From contig NZ_AUMJ01000062.1 of assembly GCF_000430625.1 (NCBI RefSeq), positions 1 through 33,704 on the forward strand: a stretch of 33,704 nucleotides of DNA, given 5' to 3'. Below the pieces are notes generated by a model that saw only the letters and a list, made by a program, of their open reading frames with translations, was not told the origin of the DNA and made no database searches. Below, piece by piece: positions 1 to 7,019 of this stretch. The DNA comes from Aneurinibacillus terranovensis DSM 18919 (GTDB lineage: Bacteria > Bacillota > Bacilli > Aneurinibacillales > Aneurinibacillaceae). Position 1 is the first letter of the stretch, and every line of letters starts with the position of its first letter. The position numbers and the translations under genes were made by a program.

Positions 1-1
1 A

Positions 2-241
2 CTGGGTCATTATGATCGTGCACAGGTTGACGAGTATGTGGCACGGCATCTTCACTATGCAGGAGTAGACCAACAAATCTTTTCTGACGGTGCATTAGAT
101 GAAATCCACCGCTATTCCGGAGGGGCCGCAAGGCTCATCAACAAGGTATGTACGCACTGTTTACTTTATGGAGCACAGAACGGACATCGAATTATTGATG
201 ATCACATGGTCAAACGGGTGATTGAGGGAGAATTATCATGA
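2..241 (+). CDS. ExeA/TniB-like AAA ATPase, C-terminal part (partial)
   Basis: The frame is open from the left edge, so only the last 79 residues are present. The visible part includes IHRYSGGAARLINKVC, followed by a helical stretch ending VIEGELS. The pattern S-G-G-x-x-R-x-I-N is the sensor-2/lid region of ExeA-type AAA ATPases. Such proteins are often encoded next to DDE transposases and act as target-selection or helper ATPases. That family knowledge, plus the transposon debris nearby, suggests a transposition helper rather than the type II secretion ExeA protein. The Walker motifs lie outside the window, so activity cannot be judged. Nothing beyond the AAA lid assignment is certain. Confidence 0.65.
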   Translation: MGHYDRAQVDEYVARHLHYAGVDQQIFSDGALDEIHRYSGGAARLINKVCTHCLLYGAQNGHRIIDDHMVKRVIEGELS

Positions 242-362
242 TTCTCCCTTTTTTCAAATGACACTTGGACAATAGATTCGTCAATTTGCGGACAACTAAC
301 GCCGTCACCTTCGGGACGATATACTACGTCATTAACACCACGGAAAGTAATGCTACCTGAGG
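242..362. other. Short spacer, possible end of the upstream transposable element
   Basis: Non-coding stretch between the ATPase stop and the convergent reductase stop. It contains two similar blocks, TTGGACAATAGA at about 268 and TTGCGGACAACTAA at about 287. They could be terminal-repeat or transposase-binding motifs of the element carrying the ATPase. The other end of that element is outside the window, so this is only a suggestion. Confidence 0.2.
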
Positions 363-1298
363 TTATGCTTTAAAAATACGATCAATTTTTTCAATCTCTT
401 CATTTGTTAACGTTACATTTAATGTTTTTAGGTTGTTTCTCACTTGTTCCGGTCGCTTAGCACCAGGGATTAACACATCGATTGAGTCACGGGTTAAGTA
501 CCAAGCGAGAACCACATGGGCTACTTCTGCATGTTTAGCACTAGCAATTTCACGTACTTGCTCTACTTTTTCTAAGTTGCGAACAAAAGCTTCTCCTTGA
601 AATAGGGAGTTTTTTGCACGTCCGTCATTAAATTTCGTGTCTTTATTATAGTTTCCACCTAATAATCCTGCTGCAAGCGGGAAATAAGGGATAAATGAAA
701 TGTTATTTTCCGCTGTATATGGTAATAAATCTTTTTCTGCTTCACGTTTAAATAAGTTGTATTCAGATTGCAATACATCTACATAGCCATCTTTATTGGC
801 TTCTTTTAACTGTTCTAAGGAAAAATTAGATACACCAATTGCTCTTATCTTTCCTTCGTCTTTTAATTCTTTTAATGCTCCAACAGCTTCGTCTTTTGGT
901 GTGTTTTCATCCGGAAAATGAATATAAAATAAATCAATATAATCAGTTTGAAGTCGTTTTAAACTACTTTCTACTGCTTCTTTTAAAAAAGCAGGGGAAT
1001 TATCGAATACAATTTTGCCATTAACGAATTTATGTGCCCCTTTTGTAGCAATTACTATATCTTTGCGATTGCCTTTTTCTTTTAATAGTTCGCCGATTAA
1101 TTCTTCTGAGCGCTCAGGGCCATAAATGTAGGCTGTATCTAAAAAGTTAATACCATTGTCTAAAGCGGTACGAACCACTTCCTTTCCAGTCTCTTCACTA
1201 AGATTCGGATAAATATTATGTCCACCCACAGCATTCGTTCCAAGGCCCATTTTATTTACATATAAATCGGTTTTTCCTATCTGCGTTTGTTCAACCAT
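363..1298 (-). CDS. Aldo/keto reductase, IolS-like
   Basis: A 311-residue NAD(P)H-dependent aldo/keto reductase, full length for the family. The catalytic tetrad is visible: D54 and Y59 in LDTAYIYG, K86 in IATK and H127 in YIHFPD. The C-terminal cofactor-binding part has [10 protein letters not shown]. The N-terminal [11 protein letters not shown] and the motif [15 protein letters not shown] closely resemble Bacillus subtilis IolS as remembered. The start ATG (1296-1298) is preceded on the minus strand by AAGGAG at 1312-1317. The gene has its own promoter and is not part of an operon. The substrate is unknown; no inositol genes are nearby. It appears intact among decayed neighbours. Confidence 0.93.
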   Translation of the reverse strand: MVEQTQIGKTDLYVNKMGLGTNAVGGHNIYPNLSEETGKEVVRTALDNGINFLDTAYIYGPERSEELIGELLKEKGNRKDIVIATKGAHKFVNGKIVFDNSPAFLKEAVESSLKRLQTDYIDLFYIHFPDENTPKDEAVGALKELKDEGKIRAIGVSNFSLEQLKEANKDGYVDVLQSEYNLFKREAEKDLLPYTAENNISFIPYFPLAAGLLGGNYNKDTKFNDGRAKNSLFQGEAFVRNLEKVEQVREIASAKHAEVAHVVLAWYLTRDSIDVLIPGAKRPEQVRNNLKTLNVTLTNEEIEKIDRIFKA

Positions 1299-1333
1299 AT
1301 TACACAGTCATCTCCTTTATTTAACTCAGTAAT

Positions 1334-1373
1334 ATTATAGCAAGTACGAAAGGGAAATAGAAATACCTGGTAT
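1334..1373 (-). promoter_or_regulatory. Extended -10 promoter with palindromic operator candidate for the aldo/keto reductase
   Basis: On the minus strand TGCTATAAT (1334-1342) is an extended -10 element upstream of the reductase RBS. The -35 region is weak. An 11-bp perfect palindrome, ATACCTGGTAT (1363-1373), lies just upstream of the expected -35. That placement suits a regulator-binding site. The regulator is not known and no regulator gene is adjacent. Confidence 0.5.
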
Positions 1374-1625
1374 GCCAGTCCGGTGCATTTCTGGTTGTCG
1401 TACCTGTACAACTGCAATATTTCGGTTTGTTATCATGCTTCCATTAACAAATAAAAGCGTGGCAGGAAAGTGAATTTGGAGAAGAAAATATTAAGACATA
1501 CTATATTTTTTCTTGGAATGATTGTTGACCTTTTTTTCCTTCTAAAAAAGTATTGGCTTTGTTTCATATTTATTACGTAGTGTTGCTGTCGTAACAGCCC
1601 ATTGATGGATGAGTTTCTCAATCCT
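1374..1625. other. Intergenic stretch with no recognisable feature
   Basis: No convincing gene, RNA or terminator was seen. Short open frames on both strands lack ribosome-binding sites and resemble no family. The right end runs into an IS4 transposase scrap without a detectable boundary. Confidence 0.5.
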
Positions 1626-1778
1626 CAATTCATTTTAGTCGCTGGCCGTGCCTACTGGGTTAACTTCAGAATTGATAAAATACGAGAGCTTACTTCTGAA
1701 CGTCGCGTATGTGCCTTTATTTTAGATGATTCTGTTTATGATCGTGGCCGCAGTAAGAAAGTTGAACTCCTTAGTTGA
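1626..1778 (+). pseudogene. IS4-family transposase fragment
   Basis: One open stretch of about 50 residues with no start codon, ending in TGA at 1776-1778. It reads YWVNFRIDKIRELTSERR and then CAFILDDSVYDRGRSKKVEL. The VLDDS-like motif with SRSKKVELL is the first catalytic Asp region of IS4-type DDE transposases. A full protein would be roughly 400 residues. No inverted repeats are visible. This is a dead fragment marking past insertion. Confidence 0.7.
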
Positions 1779-1796
1779 GTAAGCAATTTTTTAACT

Positions 1797-2461
1797 TTGA
1801 ATTGGAGGACAGAAGAAGATATAAAAAAATTGGCAATCCTTTTGGCGTCGTTTGTCGCAGTTGCCCTATTAACGTCCGGCGCTTATGCCGAATCAAAAGG
1901 CGATAAGAGGAAAAGCGAAAAGCATGAAATCTCTTCGGGTCGGCCAAACAGCGTAAAATCAGCGAGTGACGAAACGAAAAAAGACAACCTTGACGGTGCG
2001 GATGCAAAGCAAGATGATGCGAATGGCACCGACGAAGCAACAGGGACCGTAAGCGACGAAACGGAAAATCAGGCGAAAGAAGAACAAAAAAATCGAAAGC
2101 CAAGACAGAAATTAAAAAAGCGATCAAGCAATGGAAAGATGAAATGAAAAAGGTAATCTAAGAAGCAAAACAGGCGGCAAAGGATGAAAAGGAATCAACG
2201 GTTACAGGCGATACATACGGGCATAATGGATATATTGGTTTGCAAAAAGTTTGGGAGCGCGTAAAAAATAAACCTGGAGGAAAAGTAATAACGTAATTGC
2301 TGGAAGGAAAGTATGGCATTAACGCTGAGCAACCGGGGCAAGCGATTGCCGCTTTGGCCGATGAACTTGACGCCGAAGGGGAGACGGAAATGGCAATTGA
2401 TCTGCAAAAAGAATTAATAAAAGCTCAAGTGAAAAATCTCGAATTGTACAAAAAGCTGTGA
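1797..2461 (+). pseudogene. Decayed exported protein gene (signal peptide, charged spacer, helical C-terminus)
   Basis: The first frame encodes a signal peptide (KKLAILLASFVAVALLTSGA then YAES) and a long charged Lys/Glu/Asp/Ser region. Near 2080-2095, by a run of A residues, coding shifts from frame 0 to frame 2. It then continues to TGA at 2459-2461 through two in-frame TAA codons (2159-2161 and 2294-2296). The shifted frame reads VTGDTYGHNGYIGLQKVWER and, near the end, AIDLQKELIKAQVKNLELYK. The most natural start, after GGAGG at 1804-1808, is now ATA at 1821-1823, suggesting loss of an ATG. The C-terminal part recalls surface proteins of Bacillales that carry a copper-amine-oxidase-like stalk domain, but that domain is absent here. 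The family assignment is tentative; the decay is clear. Confidence 0.65.
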
Positions 2462-3100
2462 CTTATTTTTATTTTGTGAACTCTCCGGAACAGTTTTAGT
2501 GATAATTCCTGTTATTTCTTGGTCCCTACTTCCATCAAAAAACCTTAGTGTAATGAAACGTTGATTGTGAAGCGACTCAGATACTATTTATGCAATTTTT
2601 TCTGCTTCGTGGAGATTAGTTTTGTTACCTTGCTCATAAACTTTTTCCCCCTCTGAATGCTACCCAATTATAACCGCAAAGGGGGTTGTTTTGTCAATAC
2701 AGACGAGAGACTCGTAACTTCCAAGTTATTTTGGTTCCAAATAGTACTGTGGGAAATGGTTTGCCCCTTTCCTTCGGCGAGACCAGTATCCTTTGTGATT
2801 GAAGCTTGATCGGCAGTGGTACGAGGTGATACGGGGAGTACGATTTGATTTCTCACTCAGGATACGTACAAGGTGGAGATATGTAATTAAGAAAGGAAGC
2901 AAGGTTGATCACCGTTGCTTCCTTCCTAATTTTTGGTCAAAATATCCGTCAACCTGAGTCAGCATACACTGTCATTTCTATTCATTATGCGACGTTAGTA
3001 ACATTGTGAGATTAACTGATGAAGCAGGTTCTTTTTTTAAGTACATACTTATAGCAAAAAGGCCTAATACTCCTCATGCCTTAAATAAATCGTAATAAAG
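2462..3100. other. Long intergenic region, mostly featureless
   Basis: No gene is supported over about 640 bases. A terminator-like hairpin occurs at 2893-2930. A minus-strand open frame at 2668-2856 contains ISHSTIWNQ, which faintly recalls ISLre2/UPF0236-type transposases, but it has no RBS and is too weak to call. A minus-strand stretch near 2470-2560 reads RFFDGSRDQEITGIITKTV and may be a scrap of a lost gene. The region borders the left recombination site at 3101. Confidence 0.45.
2893..2930 (+). terminator. Rho-independent terminator-like hairpin
   Basis: AAGGAAGCAA (2893-2902) pairs with TTGCTTCCTT (2915-2924), followed by CCTAATTTTT. The stem is strong and the T-tract short. No intact gene lies just upstream on this strand, so it may be left over from a lost gene. 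Confidence 0.5.
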
Positions 3101-3120
3101 AACAAAATATCCATTTTGTT
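3101..3120 (+). repeat. Left recombination-site candidate of the inversion switch
   Basis: The sequence aacaaaatatccattttgtt consists of two 8-bp arms (AACAAAAT and ATTTTGTT) around a 4-nt asymmetric centre, ATCC. It is the exact reverse complement of 3924-3943. Inside the segment each site is followed by TTTATGAAAAT (3123-3133 here; mirrored at the right site with a 2-nt offset). Similarity outside the sites is lost. Palindromic arms with an asymmetric centre are the usual design of tyrosine-recombinase core sites. Confidence 0.7.
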
Positions 3121-3166
3121 AGTTTATGAAAATCGGACGATTAATAGTATACCTAATTATAAACCA

Positions 3167-3195
3167 ATAGTACTAAAAAGACACAGTTATTTCAA
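3167..3195 (-). promoter_or_regulatory. Outward sigma-A promoter inside the invertible segment
   Basis: On the minus strand TTGAAA (3190-3195) and TACTAT (3167-3172) are 17 nt apart, one mismatch each from the sigma-A consensus. An A/T-rich stretch lies upstream. The promoter sits past the recombinase stop codon and points left, out through the 3101-3120 site, where no gene is found. In the flipped state it would read into the chemosensory region. Confidence 0.55.
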
Positions 3196-3218
3196 CATAA
3201 TTAGACAAAAAAATTACT

Positions 3219-3782
3219 TTAAAGAGAAAATGACTCCAAGGCTTTATTTACCATATCATCATTAATTCCTATATATCTTAAGGTAACAGATGGGCTGGAA
3301 TGCCCAAAAATATATTGCAGCATCGCTACGTCCTTAAAACGTTGATAAAAATGATATCCGAATGTTTTACGTAATGTATGAGTTCCTATAGACCCTTCAA
3401 CACTACACGCTTTTGCGGCATCATTGATAATTTGCCAAGCCTGCACACGATGTATCGGTTTTCCTCCTTTTCTGGATGGGAATAAATAATCTGAATCAGC
3501 AAAGTTTTTTGTGTATTTTTCGATTTCTTTCCTTAGCGCGTCCGTAATGATGATTTTCCTGGCATTTCCCGTCTTTTTCTCTCTTACCTTCAAATGCTTT
3601 GTGTATTTCACATCCAAAACCCTTAAAGGAAGGATGTCACTTATTCTCAGACCGGAATTAATCCCGAAAACAAAAAGAAAATAATCGCGATAAGATTGTG
3701 CCAGCAAATAATTTTTTATCTCTTGAATTTTGTCCAAATCACGTATGGGCTCAACTGCATTTGCTCCATGTCTTGCTGTCAT
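3219..3782 (-). CDS. Small tyrosine recombinase (catalytic domain only)
   Basis: A 187-residue site-specific recombinase made almost entirely of the catalytic domain. The active-site set is complete: R46 (GLRISD), K69 or K70 (beta-hairpin REKKTGN), H135 and R138 (THTLRKT), H161 (GHSS) and nucleophile Y170 (LRYIG). The N-terminal core-binding domain of classic integrases is nearly absent, as in small phage- or plasmid-encoded recombinases. The start ATG is preceded on its strand by GAGGTG at 3791-3796. Matched inverted 20-bp sites flank it closely, which points to an invertase role on its own locus. An integrase of a minimal mobile element is the alternative, but the sites are not direct repeats. 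Confidence 0.92.
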   Translation of the reverse strand: MTARHGANAVEPIRDLDKIQEIKNYLLAQSYRDYFLFVFGINSGLRISDILPLRVLDVKYTKHLKVREKKTGNARKIIITDALRKEIEKYTKNFADSDYLFPSRKGGKPIHRVQAWQIINDAAKACSVEGSIGTHTLRKTFGYHFYQRFKDVAMLQYIFGHSSPSVTLRYIGINDDMVNKALESFSL

Positions 3783-3923
3783 TATTTAGAACACCTCATT
3801 ATCTAGATTCAATACAATGTATAATTCAATATGTTAGATTAAATTTCCTTTTTTATATGGAGTAATACCTAAAAACCCTTATTATCAAGCCTTTTTTTAT
3901 GCTTTAAAATTTTCATAAAACAT
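3783..3923. other. A/T-rich region upstream of the recombinase
   Basis: It should contain the leftward recombinase promoter; TTGATA at about 3889-3894 on the minus strand is one -35 candidate, with only a weak -10. On the plus strand a TATAAT (3820-3825) has no recognisable -35. No clear rightward promoter was found to feed the gene at 3964. Confidence 0.35.
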
Positions 3924-3943
3924 AACAAAATGGATATTTTGTT
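3924..3943 (-). repeat. Right recombination-site candidate of the inversion switch
   Basis: The sequence aacaaaatggatattttgtt is the exact reverse complement of 3101-3120, with centre GGAT at 3932-3935. Here the palindrome extends to 13-bp arms (AACATAACAAAAT and its complement). It lies 20 bp upstream of the HD-GYP start codon, within what would be the 5' leader. The AT-rich palindrome could also act as an operator. Confidence 0.7.
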
Positions 3944-3951
3944 ATGTTCAA

Positions 3952-3958
3952 GGGGGGG
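3952..3958 (+). promoter_or_regulatory. Run of seven G forming the Shine-Dalgarno of the HD-GYP gene
   Basis: AGGGGGGG precedes the GTG start (3964) by 5 nt and is the only ribosome-binding candidate. Homopolymeric G runs can change length by slippage, which here would alter spacing or pairing with 16S rRNA. No length variation can be seen in one sequence. Confidence 0.45.
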
Positions 3959-3963
3959 TCAAA

Positions 3964-4577
3964 GTGGAGGAGATTCATGTCAAATTTTTAACCCGATTAC
4001 TATCGAAGGATTTGGAAACATACCATCATTCCTTGCGCGTGGGAAATATGGCTAAAACCTTTGCTGATCATCTCAACTTTAGTGACGAACAAAAACAAAA
4101 ATTAATAATCGGATGCTGTCTTCATGACTTCGGAAAAATTTTGATTCCGAACGAAGTGTTAAATAAGGAAGGATCGTTGACCTCGAAGGAATGGGAGGTA
4201 ATAAAACTTCATTCCATCTATGGGAATAAGGTTGTTGGTGGTGGAAGGAGACATCGACGAAGAGATTATCAATGTTGTGCAGTTTCATCATGAGCGGATA
4301 GATGGGTTGGGATATCCGTTTGGATTGAAGGGTGATGAAATCCTGTTTTTGCCAAGATTGCTCAATCATCGACTCTTACGACAGCATGCTATCGAATCGA
4401 GCGTACCGCAAGGGAACCACTCCTTTAAAGGCAAGGGCAGAACTTTTGAAATGGTGTAATACACCATTTGATGAATTTTATGTTCAGGAGTTCTTAAATC
4501 TATCGGAACACTTGCTTGAAACGAGAGACAAAATGGAATGTGGAGTTCCGGAAGCTTTAGCACCTATTGCTATATAA
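3964..4577 (+). pseudogene. HD-GYP c-di-GMP phosphodiesterase-like gene with two frameshifts
   Basis: Three consecutive frames give one HD-GYP domain of about 200 residues. Frame 1 has YHHSLRVGNMA and the HD pair in LHDFGK, up to HSIYGNKVV. Frame 2 (from about 4225) has HHERIDGLGYP, the diagnostic HHExxDGxGYP motif. Frame 0 (from about 4372) has IIDSYDSMLSNRAYRKGTTP to the stop at 4577. The first shift falls in a GGT repeat (GTTGTTGGTGGTGG, near 4230), the second near 4365-4372. A third frame just after, ending at 4642, reads GEGDDLNLIRKRLHNLKH and may be the original tail. HD-GYP proteins hydrolyse cyclic di-GMP; the metal ligands are all still encoded, so decay is recent or the shifts are sequencing errors. 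It stands directly downstream of the inversion switch and upstream of the chemosensory genes. Start GTG chosen by the G-run RBS. Confidence 0.8.
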
Positions 4578-4716
4578 ACACATCAGGGGAGGGCGATGAT
4601 CTTAATCTCATCCGAAAACGTCTACATAATTTAAAACATTAAGGTTAATATTGATAGTCATTCTACGGTACGAAGGTTTTTTCCATAAACCGTAAAATCA
4701 AAAACGAGGACTACAT

Positions 4717-4944
4717 ATGCAACAGATTACTGATGAAGAATTATTAAAGTTATTAAAGAACAGTGAAAGCGAATTGTATACATTAGCCGAAATTCATAAA
4801 ACATTAATCCGAAGCAATATTCAGACGACCATAGATGAAATGCGCAAAAGGGTTTATTCATTATTTCGTGATGGGTATTTGGGAAATGAGCAAACGGGAG
4901 ATGGAGTGAATGTATACTACATCATTTATTGCCCGGAGCAATAA
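4717..4944 (+). CDS. Small protein of unknown function (winged-helix-like)
   Basis: 75 residues with ATG at 4717 and CGAGGA at 4705-4710 as RBS. The order is helix (TDEELLKLLKNS), helix (LYTLAEIHKTLI), helix (TTIDEMRKRVYSLFRDGYL), then beta-type residues (GVNVYYIIY). This order could form a small winged helix, so DNA or protein binding is possible. No family is recognised. It lies between the HD-GYP pseudogene and the receptor gene on the same strand and may be cotranscribed with them. Confidence 0.65.
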   Translation: MQQITDEELLKLLKNSESELYTLAEIHKTLIRSNIQTTIDEMRKRVYSLFRDGYLGNEQTGDGVNVYYIIYCPEQ

Positions 4945-5060
4945 TGTTTGCAAGCGATCCGAAGGCTTAACAAAAGAAACAATTTGAACCGAGTATCAAT
5001 GATTTGTCCAACAAAAGGGCTGGTACAACAGCAAATATAAAACCAGGAGGCTCTATATTT

Positions 5061-7001
5061 ATGGAAAAGAAACTTGCAAAACCGGCTGGCTCTCAAGTTC
5101 ATGGGGGCGCACAACTATCTGTTCAGGCTGATCAGATCGAAAAAAAGAGAGAGTTTGCAAGAAAGCAGGCTCTCGACAAGGTGAAGGCCAGAACATTGGC
5201 GAAACAGCAGCAGTTGGCTGAGAGGATCGCAACCGCGACCGAGCAGCTTGCCGCAGGGATCGAAGAAGCCAGCAGCGCGGCAGAAGAACTCAGCGCAAAC
5301 GCTGGACAAATTGCAAAAGGCGCAAATGAAGCTTCGTCGGCGGCAGAGGAATCAAGGGCTGCCATCAACCAGATCGAAAAGGCATCCGTTGTTGCGGACA
5401 AAAACGCTAAGGAATCGCTCCAGCTTGTGAATGGCGCAAAAGAACTCATAGAGAATACTTCCAACGACATAGAAATCCTGATCAAAGGCATACAGAATGC
5501 TGCAGATACTAACATAGAGTCGGTCAAACTGGTGGGAGAATTGGAAAAGCAGTCGGATGAAATCGGGAATATCGTACAGGCTGTAGTGAGAATAGCCGAT
5601 CAGACCAATCTATTGGCCTTAAATGCCGCGATCGAGGCTGCCAGGGCCGGCGAGCATGGTAGGGGATTTGCCGTGGTTGCCGACGAAGTCAGAAATCTTG
5701 CTGAAATATCGGAGAAATCTGCTAGAAATATCAGAGAATTGGTTGCTGAGATTCAAAACAATGTAAAAATCGTCGTCAGCGATATTGAAAACGCCGGTAA
5801 TGCCGCCAGTGAAGAGGTGGAAAAAGCAAAAAATACGACTGCAAATCTTGTGAAAATCAACGAGGAAATTGTTGTTGTACAGAAAGGAGTTGCCGAAATA
5901 TCCCAAAATGCTGTTGATGCGAACAAGGGGGCCTCTGAATTTCTCACCATTGTCGAACAAGTTGCAGCGGCAGCGGAACAGCAAAGCAGCGCCGCCGAGG
6001 AAGTGGAAAAATCCTTACAGATGCAAAATAAAGCTTTCGATGAGTTGAATGCGGCCGCGTCCGAATTGGCCCAGATGGCTGAAGATCTGAAGGTATCTAC
6101 AGATGCCCAAAAGTCATCCGAGGCCCTTGCCGCCGCAGCTCAGGAATTGGCCGCCAACGTGGAGGAGGCAAATTCCACATCCAGTGAAATTATGAAGGCG
6201 ATGGAGCAGATTGCCACGGGTGCAGAGATGCAAGCGGAACTCGCTGAAAAGTCTTTGCTGGTTGCAGAAAAACTGGTTGTGGCGTCAAAACAAATGAATG
6301 AAAGGGCATCGGTCTCCACAGAAAAAGTGGCGGAGTTGCAAAAAATAATTGAGAGCAATAAGATCTCGGTGGACGATATGATTACCGGAATTTCAGCTTC
6401 GGCTGATGCAAGTTTGGTTGCCGCCAGAAACATCAAAAATCTGGAAGAAACCATTCGTAAAATTGATAAGATTGTCGATACGATTGTCAATGTGACCATT
6501 CAGACCAATATGCTGGCGGTAAACGGGTCTATCGAAGCGGCCAGGGCAGGAGAGTTTGGAAGAGGATTTTCTGTAGTCGCCGGTGACATACGGACCCTTG
6601 CCAATGAATCAGCAGAGAATACGGATAAAATCAAGGACCTGGTAAGAGGAATCCAAAGTCAGATACAGAGAGTTGCGGCGGACATTGATGTTTCCAGCAG
6701 GACTGCGTTTGCCGAAGTGGAGAAGGTTAAGAAGGTGACTCATAACCTGAATGTGGTTATGGAAAGTATGATGGATATTAATGTGGCAACAAAAGAAGTG
6801 GAAAAAGGTTCGGAAGAATCGCTGGTTGCTTTGGAACAGGCAAGAAAAGGCGTGGAACAGATTGCAACCGCCGCCCAAGAGGCCAACAGGGCTACGCAGG
6901 AGGCATCAAATGCAGCAACCGAACAGGCAAAAGGAATGCAGGAACTGGCCGAAGCGATTGAGGAAATATCCGGACTTGCCGATGAACTTCAAAATCTATA
7001 A
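5061..7001 (+). CDS. Cytoplasmic methyl-accepting protein with two signalling tips
   Basis: 646 residues with no membrane segment, HAMP, PAS or other sensor domain; after a basic N-terminus (1-55) it is coiled coil throughout. It has two complete MCP signalling tips: residues 178-215 ([20 protein letters not shown] then [18 protein letters not shown]) and 478-515 ([20 protein letters not shown] then [17 protein letters not shown]). Matching residues, such as R195/R495, are exactly 300 apart. Tip 2 differs at usually fixed places (D to I, NAA to NGS, VAD to VAG). Pairs such as EE in [13 protein letters not shown] look like methylation sites for the CheR and CheB encoded downstream. ATG 5061 was chosen because AGGAGG (5045-5050) precedes it by 10 nt; an upstream in-frame start at 5004 has no RBS. 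It likely scaffolds CheA and the CheW proteins in a cytoplasmic array. The stimulus is unknown. Confidence 0.95.
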   Translation: MEKKLAKPAGSQVHGGAQLSVQADQIEKKREFARKQALDKVKARTLAKQQQLAERIATATEQLAAGIEEASSAAEELSANAGQIAKGANEASSAAEESRAAINQIEKASVVADKNAKESLQLVNGAKELIENTSNDIEILIKGIQNAADTNIESVKLVGELEKQSDEIGNIVQAVVRIADQTNLLALNAAIEAARAGEHGRGFAVVADEVRNLAEISEKSARNIRELVAEIQNNVKIVVSDIENAGNAASEEVEKAKNTTANLVKINEEIVVVQKGVAEISQNAVDANKGASEFLTIVEQVAAAAEQQSSAAEEVEKSLQMQNKAFDELNAAASELAQMAEDLKVSTDAQKSSEALAAAAQELAANVEEANSTSSEIMKAMEQIATGAEMQAELAEKSLLVAEKLVVASKQMNERASVSTEKVAELQKIIESNKISVDDMITGISASADASLVAARNIKNLEETIRKIDKIVDTIVNVTIQTNMLAVNGSIEAARAGEFGRGFSVVAGDIRTLANESAENTDKIKDLVRGIQSQIQRVAADIDVSSRTAFAEVEKVKKVTHNLNVVMESMMDINVATKEVEKGSEESLVALEQARKGVEQIATAAQEANRATQEASNAATEQAKGMQELAEAIEEISGLADELQNL

Positions 7002-7019
7002 CGGGTGGGAGGAGATGTT

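Larger units (their letters stand above)
3113..3931. other. Candidate invertible DNA segment (recombinase-encoded phase switch)
   Basis: About 820 bp enclosed by identical 20-bp sites in inverted orientation. The segment contains the tyrosine recombinase gene (3219-3782, minus strand) and an outward, leftward promoter (3167-3195). Recombination between inverted sites would flip the block. The internal promoter would then lie at about 3849-3877 pointing right, roughly 90 bp before the GTG of the HD-GYP gene. Seen directly: the sites, the gene and the promoter-like sequence. Inferred: that inversion occurs and controls downstream genes. In the orientation given no good rightward promoter was found, so this would be the OFF form. 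Confidence 0.55.

Noticed and set aside
2668-2856. Minus-strand open frame with ISHSTIWNQ, faintly like ISLre2/UPF0236 transposases
   Set aside because: No RBS, only a short matching stretch, and no neighbouring transposase sequence.
3101-3943. Direct attachment sites of a minimal integrated element
   Set aside because: The asymmetric centres (ATCC and GGAT) put the sites in inverted, not direct, orientation, which favours inversion over excision.
5004-5060. Upstream extension of the double-tip receptor to 5004
   Set aside because: No RBS before 5004, while AGGAGG sits ideally before ATG 5061. The extra residues overlap the RBS itself.
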